DNA of 64,000 bases from Paenibacillus sp. JJ-223 (GCF_927798175.1 NZ_CAKMMP010000002.1:248001-312000), one strand, 5' to 3'; positions 18,080-27,176 are shown, counted from the first letter of the stretch. The notes: generated from the letters alone by a model not told the origin. Made by a program: numbers and translations.

Positions 18080-18874
18080 TTAACCCAGCACCACGCGGTC
18101 ATCGGCCAGCGTTTTGCCGCTGATCCGCTCGAATTCGCCCAGCAGCTCGGGTACGGTCAGCGTGCGCTTGCGCTCTTCGCTTACATCCAGAATGATGCGG
18201 CCCTTATCCATCATGATCAGGCGGTTGCCAAGACGAATGGCCTGCTCCATGTTGTGGGTAACCATCAAGGTGGTCAGCCGCATCTCGCGCACCAGCGTTT
18301 CGGTCAGCTCCGTAATCAGTTCGGCACGGGCCGGGTCCAGAGCCGCCGTATGTTCATCCAGCAGCAAAATTTGCGGCTGGGTAAACGTCGCCATCAGCAG
18401 GCTGAGCGCTTGACGCTCGCCGCCGGACAACAGCCCTACTTTGGCGTTCGGGCGTTTGTCCAGACCGATGCCCAGCTTCACCAGCTGCGCGTTGAACAGC
18501 TCGCGTTTGGCCCGGGTGACGCCGAAGCTGAGTCCACGCCCTTTTCCCCGTTTATAGGCCATCGCCATGTTTTCCTCGATCGTCATATGCGGAGCGGTTC
18601 CTGCCATCGGGTCCTGGAACACCCGGCCGATCCAGCTGCTGCGACGATGCTCCGGCAAATGTTTGATGGAGCGTTCGTTGATTCGCACATCTCCCGTATC
18701 GGGCTTCATGACACCCGAGATGATGTTCATCAAGGTCGATTTCCCTGCGCCGTTACTGCCGATCACCGTGACGAAATCGCCGGGTTTCATCGTCAGGTTC
18801 ACGCCAACCAGCGCGGTCTTCTCGTCGGTCGTACCCGGATTGAACAGCTTCGTTACTTGTGAAATCTCCAGCAT
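18080..18874 (-). CDS. ABC transporter ATP-binding protein
   Basis: This 264-residue cytoplasmic ATPase has Walker A GSNGAGKST (residues about 39-47), signature LSGGERQALSL, Walker B ILLLDEHTAAL and the H-loop VTHN. The Walker B is followed by H rather than the usual P (DEH in place of DEP), as in TrpZ-type ATPases of this importer family. The ATG is one base after the upstream permease stop, indicating coupling. It energises the importer formed with the permease (18876) and binding lipoprotein (19999). Confidence 0.88.
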   Translation of the reverse strand: MLEISQVTKLFNPGTTDEKTALVGVNLTMKPGDFVTVIGSNGAGKSTLMNIISGVMKPDTGDVRINERSIKHLPEHRRSSWIGRVFQDPMAGTAPHMTIEENMAMAYKRGKGRGLSFGVTRAKRELFNAQLVKLGIGLDKRPNAKVGLLSGGERQALSLLMATFTQPQILLLDEHTAALDPARAELITELTETLVREMRLTTLMVTHNMEQAIRLGNRLIMMDKGRIILDVSEERKRTLTVPELLGEFERISGKTLADDRVVLG

Positions 18875-18875
18875 G

Positions 18876-19802
18876 TCACATGCCCCCCTTCATCTGCTGA
18901 CCGGATCCCTGCATCAGTTCTTGGGTACGCATGCGGGCGAGCCGCTTTTGCTTCATTGAACGGCGCATCGTCGGAATGACCAATGCGATGATCACGATGA
19001 CGGCGGTGATCAGCTTCAGATCGGACGTATCGAACCAATCGACCTGCAGCGCCAAGGCAACCACGACGCGATAAATAATCGAGCCCACAACCGCGGCAAG
19101 GGTAGCCCAGAAAATAGTGCGCGCCCCCAGGATCGCTTCACCGATAATGACCGAGGCCAAGCCGATGACGATCATGCCAATTCCCATCGTAATGTCGGCA
19201 AAACCGGATTGCTGCGCGATAAACGCTCCGGACAGCGCAACCAGCCCATTGGACAAGCTGACGCCAATGATCGTTGTCACGTCGGTGTTTGCACCAAAGC
19301 TGCGAATCATGCGTTTATTGTCGCCGGTTGCCCGCAGTGCGAGTCCGATGTCCGTTTTCATGAACAAGTCCAGCATGATCTTGAATACCAAAACGACAAT
19401 GATGATAATAACCATGACATGCTCGCCCGAAAACGGATTGTCGATGCCCATGATGGATTTGTTCGGGGCACCGCCCAAAATGCGCATATTGATGGAATAC
19501 AAGGCAATCATCATCAAAATCCCCGATAACAATCCGTTAATCTTGCCCTTGGTATGCAGCAACCCCGTGCAGGCCCCGGCAATCATTCCGCAAACCATAG
19601 CCACCAGGCAAGCCACCCATGACGAATAGCCATTGGAAATCATCACGGCCGCCACGGCCCCTCCTGTCGTGAAACTGCCGTCTACCGTAAGATCGGGAAA
19701 ATCAAGAATCCGAAAGGTAATGTATACGCCAAGCGCCATAAGCGAGTATAACAACCCGAGCTCAATCGCTCCTTCAATGGCACCCCAGCTGATACTGAAC
19801 AT
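18876..19802 (-). CDS. ABC transporter permease (branched-chain amino acid permease-like)
   Basis: This 308-residue membrane protein has about eight to nine hydrophobic segments and the BPD_transp_2-type N-terminus (GLLYSLMALGVYITFRILDFPDLTVDG). Start 19802 has GGGAGGA about 7 bases upstream; the longer frame has none. It lies between the binding protein and the ATPase of a three-gene importer. In Gram-positive bacteria this trio is often called TrpXYZ-like and imports aromatic or branched-chain amino acids or other small solutes; the substrate here is open. Confidence 0.88.
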   Translation of the reverse strand: MFSISWGAIEGAIELGLLYSLMALGVYITFRILDFPDLTVDGSFTTGGAVAAVMISNGYSSWVACLVAMVCGMIAGACTGLLHTKGKINGLLSGILMMIALYSINMRILGGAPNKSIMGIDNPFSGEHVMVIIIIVVLVFKIMLDLFMKTDIGLALRATGDNKRMIRSFGANTDVTTIIGVSLSNGLVALSGAFIAQQSGFADITMGIGMIVIGLASVIIGEAILGARTIFWATLAAVVGSIIYRVVVALALQVDWFDTSDLKLITAVIVIIALVIPTMRRSMKQKRLARMRTQELMQGSGQQMKGGM

Positions 19803-19998
19803 ATTGCTTCCTCCCATCTGTGACCGAAACATCTGTCAATGCAATTCCACCCAACTTAGCGCTCTCACCGAATGGCAAACACCGATTCCGGATACTCGGT
19901 TCTACTGTTATTCCACGACGAAAATTGTCGAAAAAAGGGAGGCGAACCCGTCTGAGCGTCCGCCTCGTATCTGACCCTCCGGAGCAAGTTCCGTCCGG

Positions 19999-21048
19999 TT
20001 ATTGAATGATGTTTGCTGCCTGGTCCTTCACTTCGGCTTTCATTTCGTCCGTTACCGTGATGCCTTGCGCTTCAGCCGCTTTCAGGTTCAGGATCAGGTC
20101 CAGTTTGTCCGGTACGGTTACTTTCATTTCGCCCGGGTTGGTGCCGTTCTTCAGAATGTCGGCAGCCATTTCGCCCACTTGGTAGCCGTGATCGTAGTAT
20201 TTGAAACCCACGGTGGCAAATGCGCCTTTTTCGACCGTATCGCGGTCACTGGAGAAGAACGGAATTTTGTTCTGGTTTGCAGTTTGGATCATCGTATCCA
20301 CCGCACTTACGACGGAGTTGTCCAACGTGATGTAGAACGCATCCACTTTGCCCACGAGCGAATCGGTAGCTTGTTTAACCTCGGACGTGTTTGTTACGGC
20401 CGCCTTCACCAGCTTGATGCCGTGCTTGGACAACGCCTTCTCCGCATTGTTTGCCATAACGACGGCGTTGGGTTCCCCTTCGTTGATGACCAAACCTACC
20501 GTTTTGATGTCAGTCATGTATTTCGCGATGAAATCGGCCAATTGCACGATCGCTTCCGGGTTCGTGTCGGAAGCGCCTGTCACGTTGCTGCCCGGCTTGT
20601 CCAGATCCGTGACCAGTTTGGCTCCCAGCGGATCGGTTACCGCAGCAAACAGCAGCGGTTTATCTTTGACTTGTTGGGCCAATGCCAATGCAGACGGCGT
20701 GGCGATCCCCAGCACGAGATCATTTTTCGAGTCGCCGGCAATCTTCTGCGCGATGGACAGGTTGTTGGTGGAGTCACCCTGCGCGTTATTGTAATCGATC
20801 GTCAGGTTTTTGTTCTCTTCGATTCCCGCGTCCTTCAATGCAGCGATGAATCCTTCACGAGTCGCGTCGAGCGACGGATGCTCCACGATTTGCGAAATGG
20901 CGATGCGGTACGATTTCTCGGTGCTTCCTTCGTTGGCATTGCCCGTTCCCTCGGAAGCGGTATTCGAACTACTGCCATTGTTGCCGCAGCCTGCGGCGAC
21001 GATCATGGTTGCAGCCATCATCAGAGACATCCAGAACTTTTTTTTCAT
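19999..21048 (-). CDS. ABC transporter substrate-binding lipoprotein (PF04392 type)
   Basis: This 349-residue protein carries a lipoprotein signal peptide with lipobox VAAGC near residue 20, followed by a Ser/Asn/Gly-rich linker, and so is anchored to the outer face of the membrane. The mature part has the ABC_sub_bind fold seen in TrpX-like proteins (YRIAISQIVEHPSLDATREG; FAAVTDPLGAKLV; FSSDRDTVEKGAFATVGF). The true start is the ATG at 21048 with AGAGGGG upstream; the open frame extends another 97 codons but those do not look like protein. It heads the operon and is preceded by a long leader. Confidence 0.88.
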   Translation of the reverse strand: MKKKFWMSLMMAATMIVAAGCGNNGSSSNTASEGTGNANEGSTEKSYRIAISQIVEHPSLDATREGFIAALKDAGIEENKNLTIDYNNAQGDSTNNLSIAQKIAGDSKNDLVLGIATPSALALAQQVKDKPLLFAAVTDPLGAKLVTDLDKPGSNVTGASDTNPEAIVQLADFIAKYMTDIKTVGLVINEGEPNAVVMANNAEKALSKHGIKLVKAAVTNTSEVKQATDSLVGKVDAFYITLDNSVVSAVDTMIQTANQNKIPFFSSDRDTVEKGAFATVGFKYYDHGYQVGEMAADILKNGTNPGEMKVTVPDKLDLILNLKAAEAQGITVTDEMKAEVKDQAANIIQ

Positions 21049-21083
21049 GTGATAACCCCTCTCTACCTTCTCAAATTTGTGAG

Positions 21084-21116
21084 CCTTGTCGCGATCAACC
21101 GAGTGATGCGACAAGG
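21084..21116 (-). promoter_or_regulatory. Stem-loop in 5' leader of ABC importer operon
   Basis: CCTTGTCGC pairs perfectly with GCGACAAGG, with further pairing inside. It is 36 bases before the start codon and lacks a T tail, so it is more likely an RNA-stability or regulatory element than a terminator. Confidence 0.45.
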
Positions 21117-21321
21117 CGGGACAAAACGAACGCTTCAACGCATTGTTGCTTTGATCGACAAAAGTAGACAAATGCAGACTTTTCGCATGCGACTGAAGTC
21201 CATGGCCCGTGTGTGAATTTTGTGTTTCCCTAATATTAAGGTGAGTCCTCTTTCCCGTCAATGGTTGATGCGCTTCCAATTTTGTTTTTTCGCTCACACG
21301 TGAGAGGAAACATGACACACC

Positions 21322-21352
21322 AAAAAGCCATCCGTACAAATCTACGGACAGC
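21322..21352 (-). terminator. T-tailed hairpin upstream of ABC importer operon (terminator or attenuator)
   Basis: On the minus strand GCTGTCCGTA and TACGGATGGC form a 10-bp stem (two G-U pairs) around GATTTG, followed by TTTTT. It either ends the trhO-regulator transcript or acts as an attenuator in the leader of the importer. Confidence 0.6.
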
Positions 21353-21408
21353 TAAATACATCATTTAGTGCATGGAAAGAGATTGATGAGCTCTCTCCCC
21401 CTACCCCT

Positions 21409-21430
21409 AACGAACCTCTCGCACCTTATT
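21409..21430 (-). repeat. Intergenic repeat copy A
   Basis: Read on the minus strand this is AATAAGGTGCGAGAGGTTCGTT, close in sequence to copies B, C and E. Confidence 0.6.
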
Positions 21431-21458
21431 CAGACGATTTCCGCCCTCCCAGCATCCT

Positions 21459-21480
21459 AACAAACCTCAGACACCTTATT
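21459..21480 (-). repeat. Intergenic repeat copy B
   Basis: On the minus strand it begins AATAAGGTGTCTGAGG and ends TTTGTT. It is 28 bases from copy A in the same orientation. Confidence 0.65.
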
Positions 21481-21566
21481 GTAGGCAACATGAGAGATAT
21501 AGACGACACGATGGTGAATAGCGTGCCTGAGATTCGTAACCACAAAAACTAGCGAAATTCACCCGA

Positions 21567-21588
21567 AATAAGACGCCTCAGGTTCGTT
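21567..21588 (+). repeat. Intergenic repeat copy C
   Basis: On the plus strand it begins AATAAGACGCCTCAGG and ends TTCGTT. It is inverted relative to copies A and B. A degenerate partial copy (GCCTGAGATTCGTAAC) lies at 21525-21540. Confidence 0.65.
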
Positions 21589-21779
21589 ACAGCTAAATTG
21601 CAAACACTTGGCCGATTAACAGGAAGCTGCCCGCAAGTTTCAATCCCCACAAAGGCCAAGCTTCGTCCATACAAAAAGGACTGCATTCCGGCAGCACCCC
21701 CTCGATGTATAAGCCAATTCTAACATGGCTTACTACAAGAGGGGAACGCCCCGGACAAAAACAGTCCCCGTTGTTCGTT

Positions 21780-22418
21780 TTATTCTCCCGACGCCTCACG
21801 TACCCGATAGGTGCATTTCTTGCCGCCGTCGGCGTAGCATTCCGTTCGTTCCACATCCGCTTGCAGCAGCGAACGGAACAGCTCCAGCTCGCAGCGGCAG
21901 GCCTGCTTGTGCACTCTGGCCACCTGTACGATCGGGCAGTTCAATTCGGTGATAACGTACGTGCCGTCTTCTTCCGCAGAAGAATCGGCCATATAACCGT
22001 TTGCGTTTTGAATGCGCGCCAGTTCCTCGACTCGTCCGGCCAGGTCCCGGCCTTCCATCTGCGGCATCCCGCTGCGCAGCAGCTTGTCGCGCCGGTTCTC
22101 GAACAGCGTGCCGATGATATCGCCGCCAACCGATTCGTTCAGCTCTTCCAGCAATTCCAGCGTAAGCGCCGGGTAGGATTTCGGAAAAAAACCGTCGCCC
22201 CGCGTCGTCAAATGGTACACGGAGGAAGGACGGCCAGCCGTCGCCCTCGCTTCGCGCACCTCGATCAGGCCGTCCTGCTCAAGCGCCGACAGATGGCGGC
22301 GAATCGCCATGCCGGTCAAACCCAGCTCCGCCGTCATTTCCCTGGCGGTTAACGTGCCTTGCCGTTTCAGCATGAACAAAATCCGTTCACGCGTCGTCAT
22401 TTCATTTTCATGCTTCAC
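21780..22418 (-). CDS. ArsR/DeoR-type winged-helix regulator with Cys-rich C-terminus (SufR-like, COG2345 type)
   Basis: This 212-residue regulator has an N-terminal winged helix (TTRERILFMLKRQGTLTARE, then MAIRRHLSALEQDGLI) and a beta-wing AGRPSSVYHLT. The C-terminal part holds five cysteines in the pattern C-X12-C-X-C-X17-C-X7-C, reminiscent of the iron-sulfur-binding SufR family, so an Fe-S or metal sensor is plausible. I prefer the GTG at 22418, 6 bases after AGGTG; an ATG at 22400 is the alternative. It follows trhO by 21 bases on the same strand and may be cotranscribed. Confidence 0.8.
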   Translation of the reverse strand: MKHENEMTTRERILFMLKRQGTLTAREMTAELGLTGMAIRRHLSALEQDGLIEVREARATAGRPSSVYHLTTRGDGFFPKSYPALTLELLEELNESVGGDIIGTLFENRRDKLLRSGMPQMEGRDLAGRVEELARIQNANGYMADSSAEEDGTYVITELNCPIVQVARVHKQACRCELELFRSLLQADVERTECYADGGKKCTYRVREASGE

Positions 22419-22439
22419 ATGCAGCACCTGCTCTCAGGC

Positions 22440-23327
22440 TTATGCGTGTACGGGCGCTGCCTCCCGGCAGGCATCCGAGCAAAAGCGGTTATGCGTCTCT
22501 TCGCAATCCTCGCAGCATACGTGCTGCAGGTTGCAGGTTGGACAGTTGATATATCGGTCATGCGTCGTTCCGCAGTGGTAACAGCTTGCGATAACGATAT
22601 CTTCATCCGTACGGTTAATCGGCACGGAGATGCGTTCGTCGAACACATAGCATTTGCCATCGAACAGACGGCCCTGCACCTCAGGGTCCTTGCCATAGGT
22701 TACGATACCGCCCTCAAGCTGTGCCACATCCTGGAACCCTTCGTTGATCATGAAGCCGGTCAGCTTCTCGCAGCGAATGCCGCCAGTGCAGTACGTAATG
22801 ATCTTTTTGTCTTTCATGTCGCCCAGATTCTCCCGAATCCACTCCGGAAATTCGCGGAACGACTCGACATCGGGACGGATGGCACCGCGGAAATGGCCGA
22901 TTTCGTATTCGTAGTCATTGCGGCCATCGATGACGATGACGTCATCGCGCTGCAAATGCTCGTAGAATTCCTTCGGCGAGAGGCGTTTGCCGCTGACTTC
23001 GTTCGGGTCCAGCTCTTGGTCCACGCGGAAAGTCACCAGCTCCGCCTTGTGGCGAACAAAGATTTTTTTGAACGCATGCTCTTCGACTTCATCGATCTTG
23101 AACACCATGTCGCTGAACAGCGGATTGGCATGCATGTCCTTCATGTATTGCTCGGTTTGTTCCCATGTTCCGGACACGGTGCCGTTGATGCCTTCGGAGG
23201 CAATCAGGATGCGGCCCTTGACGCCCAGATCCTTGCAGTATTGCAGATGTTCCTGTGTCAACGTCTCGGCGTCATCGATCTTCACGAACTTATAATATAA
23301 AAGCACGCGGTACGCGCTCTTGCACAT
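22440..23327 (-). CDS. trhO: tRNA uridine-34 hydroxylase, rhodanese family (TrhO/YceA)
   Basis: TrhO makes 5-hydroxyuridine at the wobble position 34 of certain tRNAs using oxygen. The protein has 295 residues: an N-terminal ferredoxin-like UPF0176 domain (1-100), a rhodanese domain (about 120-215) with catalytic C180 in the loop CTGGIRCEK, and a Cys-rich C-terminal tail ([20 protein letters not shown] and further CxxC pairs) that probably binds zinc. ATG 23327 is chosen with AGGTGA 5-6 bases before it; a GTG 9 bases upstream is possible. Confidence 0.92.
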   Translation of the reverse strand: MCKSAYRVLLYYKFVKIDDAETLTQEHLQYCKDLGVKGRILIASEGINGTVSGTWEQTEQYMKDMHANPLFSDMVFKIDEVEEHAFKKIFVRHKAELVTFRVDQELDPNEVSGKRLSPKEFYEHLQRDDVIVIDGRNDYEYEIGHFRGAIRPDVESFREFPEWIRENLGDMKDKKIITYCTGGIRCEKLTGFMINEGFQDVAQLEGGIVTYGKDPEVQGRLFDGKCYVFDERISVPINRTDEDIVIASCYHCGTTHDRYINCPTCNLQHVCCEDCEETHNRFCSDACREAAPVHA

Positions 23328-23709
23328 GTGTATCACCTGTTCCTGTTTTTATATGATGAAAAAGAAAAAGAAACAGCCGCCCGAAACCATGTCTCGAACT
23401 GCTGTCCTTAGCTTCGACCTGTATTCCTGCCCTTTAGTTTATCGGAGCGCAATACCTTAGTCAATATTAATGTATAGAAAGGGATGCAAGTTATGGAAGT
23501 GACAAATACGATTCGATGGGGTCTCTTCATTTGATTCGCTGCAACCGATAAATATATCAGAGATGGAATAATTAAAATTTCATTCATTTTTGAGGGCGAA
23601 TTCATTACACTGAACTCAGAACAAGAGAGCCCAATGGTTTCGCAGCACCGAATATTTGCATTAGTCAGTCAGGATTAACACATTCATCGAGAAAATGGAG
23701 TGAACTTTT
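23328..23709. other. Intergenic region between divergent trhO and S-layer gene
   Basis: The 382 bases are A/T-rich compared with their flanks and must contain both promoters. A 65-codon minus-strand frame at 23408-23605 lacks an RBS and homology. I see no repeats or strong hairpins. Confidence 0.5.
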
Positions 23710-26700
23710 GTGATTGCACAACGAATCAAAAGAGCGGGCATTCTGTCGCTTGTCTTTCTGCTTGCCGTAAGCGGGCTTTCATCGGTCCTTCCCGTCACCC
23801 CTCGTGCCCACGCGGCGGCAGCAGAACCTCTTCTTGGAGAAATCAGGCTGTTCCCCTACGATGCTGCGCCTAACGGATGGGTGCCGGCCGAAGGCCAACT
23901 GCTCGCAATTTCTTCCAACACCGAGTTATTTTCCTTGCTGGGAGCCAATTACGGCGTGGGTGACAATCAGACATTCGTTTTACCGAATTTGTCCAACCAG
24001 GCTCCGGGAGGGACCAGATATTATATCGCCACAAACGGCATTTTTCCATCCAGAGAAGAAGGAAGCGGCATAGCCAATGCCGTCCTGGGCGAAATTCGCT
24101 TGTTCCCTTACTATTTTTCGCCTTCCGGCTGGCTGACGGCAGAAGGGCAGACCTTAGAGATTGCCAGTTTCCCGTCGCTTTATTCCCTGATCGGCAAGAA
24201 ATACGGCGGAGATGGAGAAACTACGTTCCAGCTTCCTAACTTGCCGACTAATGAGCAAACCCCGCTTCATTATGCGATTTTCACAAATAGCACCTACTCC
24301 CCACTAACCGGCGGAACAGGGGACGAATACATGGGCGAGATTATTCCGATGCCCGTGCAAGTGAGCAATCCGGAATGGATTCAAGCCGATGGAACGCTGT
24401 TGACGATCAATGCCAATCGGGCTCTATTCGACCTGCTCGGAAACCGGTACGGCGGGGATGGGATGACTGGGTTCAAACTTCCCGACCTCACCGGCGACCC
24501 GTCTGGCATCATTTATTATATTTCCAAGGTAGGCGCTTCCCCGATCGGTGATCGGGCGTTGGCCAATAACGATCAATACTTAACCAATGGGGGCACGACT
24601 CTAACCGTTGCGTCACCAGGGGTTCTCGCCAACGATATCAACGTTTCAACGGCAAGACTGATCAATTCCCCAACGAACGGGGCAATTACGTTAAATTCGA
24701 ACGGGGCTTTTATGTATACGCCGAATACCGGTTTTTCTGGCAATGACAGTTTCCAGTATATTGGCAGCGGCAGCATAGGCGACAGCAACGCGGCAACAGT
24801 CACGATCACCGTTACCGCGACAAATAAACCGGTCATTACCGGAGTGAATGACCAAACGACCTACAACGGTCCGGTTACGCCTGCGTTTGACGGCGGCACC
24901 GCACTGTTAAACGGTTCTCCTTTTACAAGCGGTACCTCCATCACCGGTGAGGGCAGCTACACCTTGGCGGTCACCAACAATGCCGGCACCACAACCGTGC
25001 ATTTTGTCATCGACAGCACCCCTCCTGTCGTCATAGGGGTTGCTGATGATGCCGTCTATGAGACAGCGCCAACCATTGCCTTTAACGAGGGGACTGCCAC
25101 GCTGGACGGTTCTCCTTTTGCCAGCGGTGGAACGGTAAGCCGTGAAGGAACACATGTCCTGGTTGTAACCGACGCCGCAGGTAACACAACGACAGTCGCG
25201 TTCAAATACTATACGCCGCGAACCGTCACCTTTGTCAGCAGCGGGGGTACAGATATCCCAGTACAAAGCGTTCGCTATGCAAGCAGGTTGACCGAGCCCG
25301 ACGCGCCTTCCCGCACCGGGTACACCTTTGAAGGCTGGTTTACCGATTCGGAACTGACGCAAGCGTTTGATTTCGACAACACGACGATTACCAGCGACCT
25401 GACGCTGTACGCCAAATGGACGGTCCGCTCCTTCAACGTGCAGTTCAACACCAACGGCGGCTCGGCGGTCGACGGACAGCAGGTCGATTACAACGACTTC
25501 GCTCATCGTCCCGACGCGCCCTCCCGAACCGGGTATACCTTTGCCGGTTGGTTCACCGATTCGGAACTGACGCAGGCGTTTGATTTCGACAACACGACGA
25601 TTACCAGCGACCTGACGCTGTACGCCAAATGGACAATCCGCTCCTTCAACGTGCAGTTCAACACCAACGGCGGCCCGGCGGTCGACGGACAGCAGGTCGA
25701 TTACAACGCCTTGGCTCATCGACCCGACGCGCCTTCACGCACCGGGTACACCTTTGCCGGTTGGTTCACCGATTCGGAACTGACGCAAGCGTTTGATTTC
25801 GACAACACGACGATTACCGACAACCTGACGCTGTACGCCAAATGGACAGTCCGCTCCTTCAACGTGCAGTTCAACACCAACGGCGGCTCGGCGGTCGACG
25901 GACAGCAGGTCGACTACAACGCCTTGGCTCATCGACCCGACGCGCCTTCACGCACCGGATATACCTTTGCCGGTTGGTTCACCGATCTGGGACTGACGCA
26001 GGCATTTGATTTCGACAACATGCCGATCACCGACAACCTGACGCTGTACGCCAAATGGGCAGCAATTCCCGCGGAAAATACTGGCGGGGGTTCCGGCAGT
26101 TCGGACAGTTCTGGCGGTTTCGGCGGTTCGAGCAGTTCGGGTAGTTCGGGTAGTTCGGGCAGCTCCGGCTCCGTTTCCACCCAAAGTTCCTCCGACGCAG
26201 CCGTCTCCACCGATGGACGCCTGACTCTTGCCGCAGGGCAGCCAGGGCGGATCAGCCTCGGACCAGCAATAACGATGAATATTCCCAAAGGTGCCTCGCC
26301 GCAGGCAATGGTCATATCCATCAACAAGCTTGCCGATCCGGAGGCTTTGCTGACCAATCAGAAACGTTTGCTGAGTCCCGTGTACGAACTTCTGAAGGAC
26401 TCCCCCGATCATTTCGGCGTGCCCGTAAACCTGGACATGGCATTCGACACCGCTTTGCTGGCAAGCAATGAACGGGCAGAAATCATGTATTTCGACGAAC
26501 GGCAGAAGATATGGACGCCTGCGGGAGCTTCAAGCACTCAGGGCTCGCGCATTCAGGTCAATGTGGATCATTTCACCAAATTCGCTGTATTTGCCGTCGC
26601 CCAGCCCGAACAACCAGAACCCGCATCATTTCGGGATATCAAGGGACATTGGGCAGAAAATATCATCATTCAAGCCGTGCGCGAAGGAATCGTCAAGGGT

Positions 26701-27153
26701 TACAGCGATGGCAGCTTCAAACCCGGAAAGGCCGTGACCCGGGCGGAATTCGTCGTTATGCTGATGAACCGTCTACAGCTCCAATCTGATGATGCCACGG
26801 CACATTTCACGGATAACGAGGAGATTGGGTCGTGGGCGCAATCTGCCGTAGCACAAGCCGGAAGCCTGGGCTACATCCAAGGCGACGCAAGCGGCGCGTT
26901 CCGCCCGCAAGACCCGATCACTCGGGCTGAGATGGCCGTAATTGTGACCAATGTATTGGGCGCCGAAACGTCAGGGAATGCAGCGACTACGTTCGCGGAC
27001 GATGCAAGCATCCCGGCATGGGCAAGGACGGCCGTTGCCTCCATGCAACGAGACGGCCTCCTGTCAGGCAGAAGTAATAACGAATTTGCCCCAGCGGCAA
27101 ACGCCACTCGGGCAGAAGCGCTGAACGTATTGATGCAGATCAATCTCCCATAA
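23710..27153 (+). CDS. S-layer-anchored multidomain protein: three tail-collar, Ig-like, four InlB-type repeats, three SLH
   Basis: This secreted 1147-residue cell-surface protein starts at GTG (GGAGTGA 6 bases upstream). A signal peptide ends near residue 37 (AHAAAAEP). Three phage tail-collar domains follow (about 41-95, 125-180, 207-262; each opens with GEI and ends LPNL or LPDL). A cadherin-like VLANDI module (about 285-370), two Ig-like repeats (about 375-505), four Listeria-Bacteroides/InlB-type repeats (about 505-790) and a Gly/Ser linker come next. A ZU5-like beta region leads to three SLH domains (about 975-1022, 1036-1086, 1098-1146) that bind pyruvylated cell-wall polymer. It stands alone, ended by a hairpin. 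Ligand and role (adhesin, matrix or S-layer accessory) are unknown. Confidence 0.88.
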   Translation: MIAQRIKRAGILSLVFLLAVSGLSSVLPVTPRAHAAAAEPLLGEIRLFPYDAAPNGWVPAEGQLLAISSNTELFSLLGANYGVGDNQTFVLPNLSNQAPGGTRYYIATNGIFPSREEGSGIANAVLGEIRLFPYYFSPSGWLTAEGQTLEIASFPSLYSLIGKKYGGDGETTFQLPNLPTNEQTPLHYAIFTNSTYSPLTGGTGDEYMGEIIPMPVQVSNPEWIQADGTLLTINANRALFDLLGNRYGGDGMTGFKLPDLTGDPSGIIYYISKVGASPIGDRALANNDQYLTNGGTTLTVASPGVLANDINVSTARLINSPTNGAITLNSNGAFMYTPNTGFSGNDSFQYIGSGSIGDSNAATVTITVTATNKPVITGVNDQTTYNGPVTPAFDGGTALLNGSPFTSGTSITGEGSYTLAVTNNAGTTTVHFVIDSTPPVVIGVADDAVYETAPTIAFNEGTATLDGSPFASGGTVSREGTHVLVVTDAAGNTTTVAFKYYTPRTVTFVSSGGTDIPVQSVRYASRLTEPDAPSRTGYTFEGWFTDSELTQAFDFDNTTITSDLTLYAKWTVRSFNVQFNTNGGSAVDGQQVDYNDFAHRPDAPSRTGYTFAGWFTDSELTQAFDFDNTTITSDLTLYAKWTIRSFNVQFNTNGGPAVDGQQVDYNALAHRPDAPSRTGYTFAGWFTDSELTQAFDFDNTTITDNLTLYAKWTVRSFNVQFNTNGGSAVDGQQVDYNALAHRPDAPSRTGYTFAGWFTDLGLTQAFDFDNMPITDNLTLYAKWAAIPAENTGGGSGSSDSSGGFGGSSSSGSSGSSGSSGSVSTQSSSDAAVSTDGRLTLAAGQPGRISLGPAITMNIPKGASPQAMVISINKLADPEALLTNQKRLLSPVYELLKDSPDHFGVPVNLDMAFDTALLASNERAEIMYFDERQKIWTPAGASSTQGSRIQVNVDHFTKFAVFAVAQPEQPEPASFRDIKGHWAENIIIQAVREGIVKGYSDGSFKPGKAVTRAEFVVMLMNRLQLQSDDATAHFTDNEEIGSWAQSAVAQAGSLGYIQGDASGAFRPQDPITRAEMAVIVTNVLGAETSGNAATTFADDASIPAWARTAVASMQRDGLLSGRSNNEFAPAANATRAEALNVLMQINLP
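25425..26060 (+). repeat. Tandem 213-bp repeats within the S-layer gene
   Basis: The segment CCGCTCCTTCAACGTGCAGT recurs at 25425, 25638 and 25851, an exact 213-bp (71-codon) period. The units are nearly identical at DNA level, encoding InlB-type repeats. A more diverged unit precedes them. Confidence 0.9.
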
Positions 27154-27176
27154 CGGGCTGATGCCCCAAACCGGAA

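Larger units (their letters stand above)
21049..21779. other. Structured leader and repeat-rich intergenic region (731 bp)
   Basis: No convincing gene is present. The part near the binding-protein gene holds a strong stem-loop (CCTTGTCGC at 21084-21092 with GCGACAAGG at 21108-21116, extended by an internal ATCA/TGAT pairing). Farther upstream is a T-tailed hairpin at 21322-21352, and 21400-21590 is packed with copies of a short repeat. I found no T-box, SAM or other riboswitch signature I recognise. Confidence 0.6.

Noticed and set aside
21049..21360. T-box leader for the TrpXYZ-like operon
   Set aside because: I could not find the conserved T-box sequence or an antiterminator arrangement.
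21593..21856. 87-codon minus-strand frame overlapping the end of the Cys-rich regulator
   Set aside because: Different frame from the regulator, no RBS, and no protein-like pattern.
23408..23605. 65-codon minus-strand frame between trhO and the S-layer gene
   Set aside because: Weak codon pattern, no RBS and in an A/T-rich promoter region.
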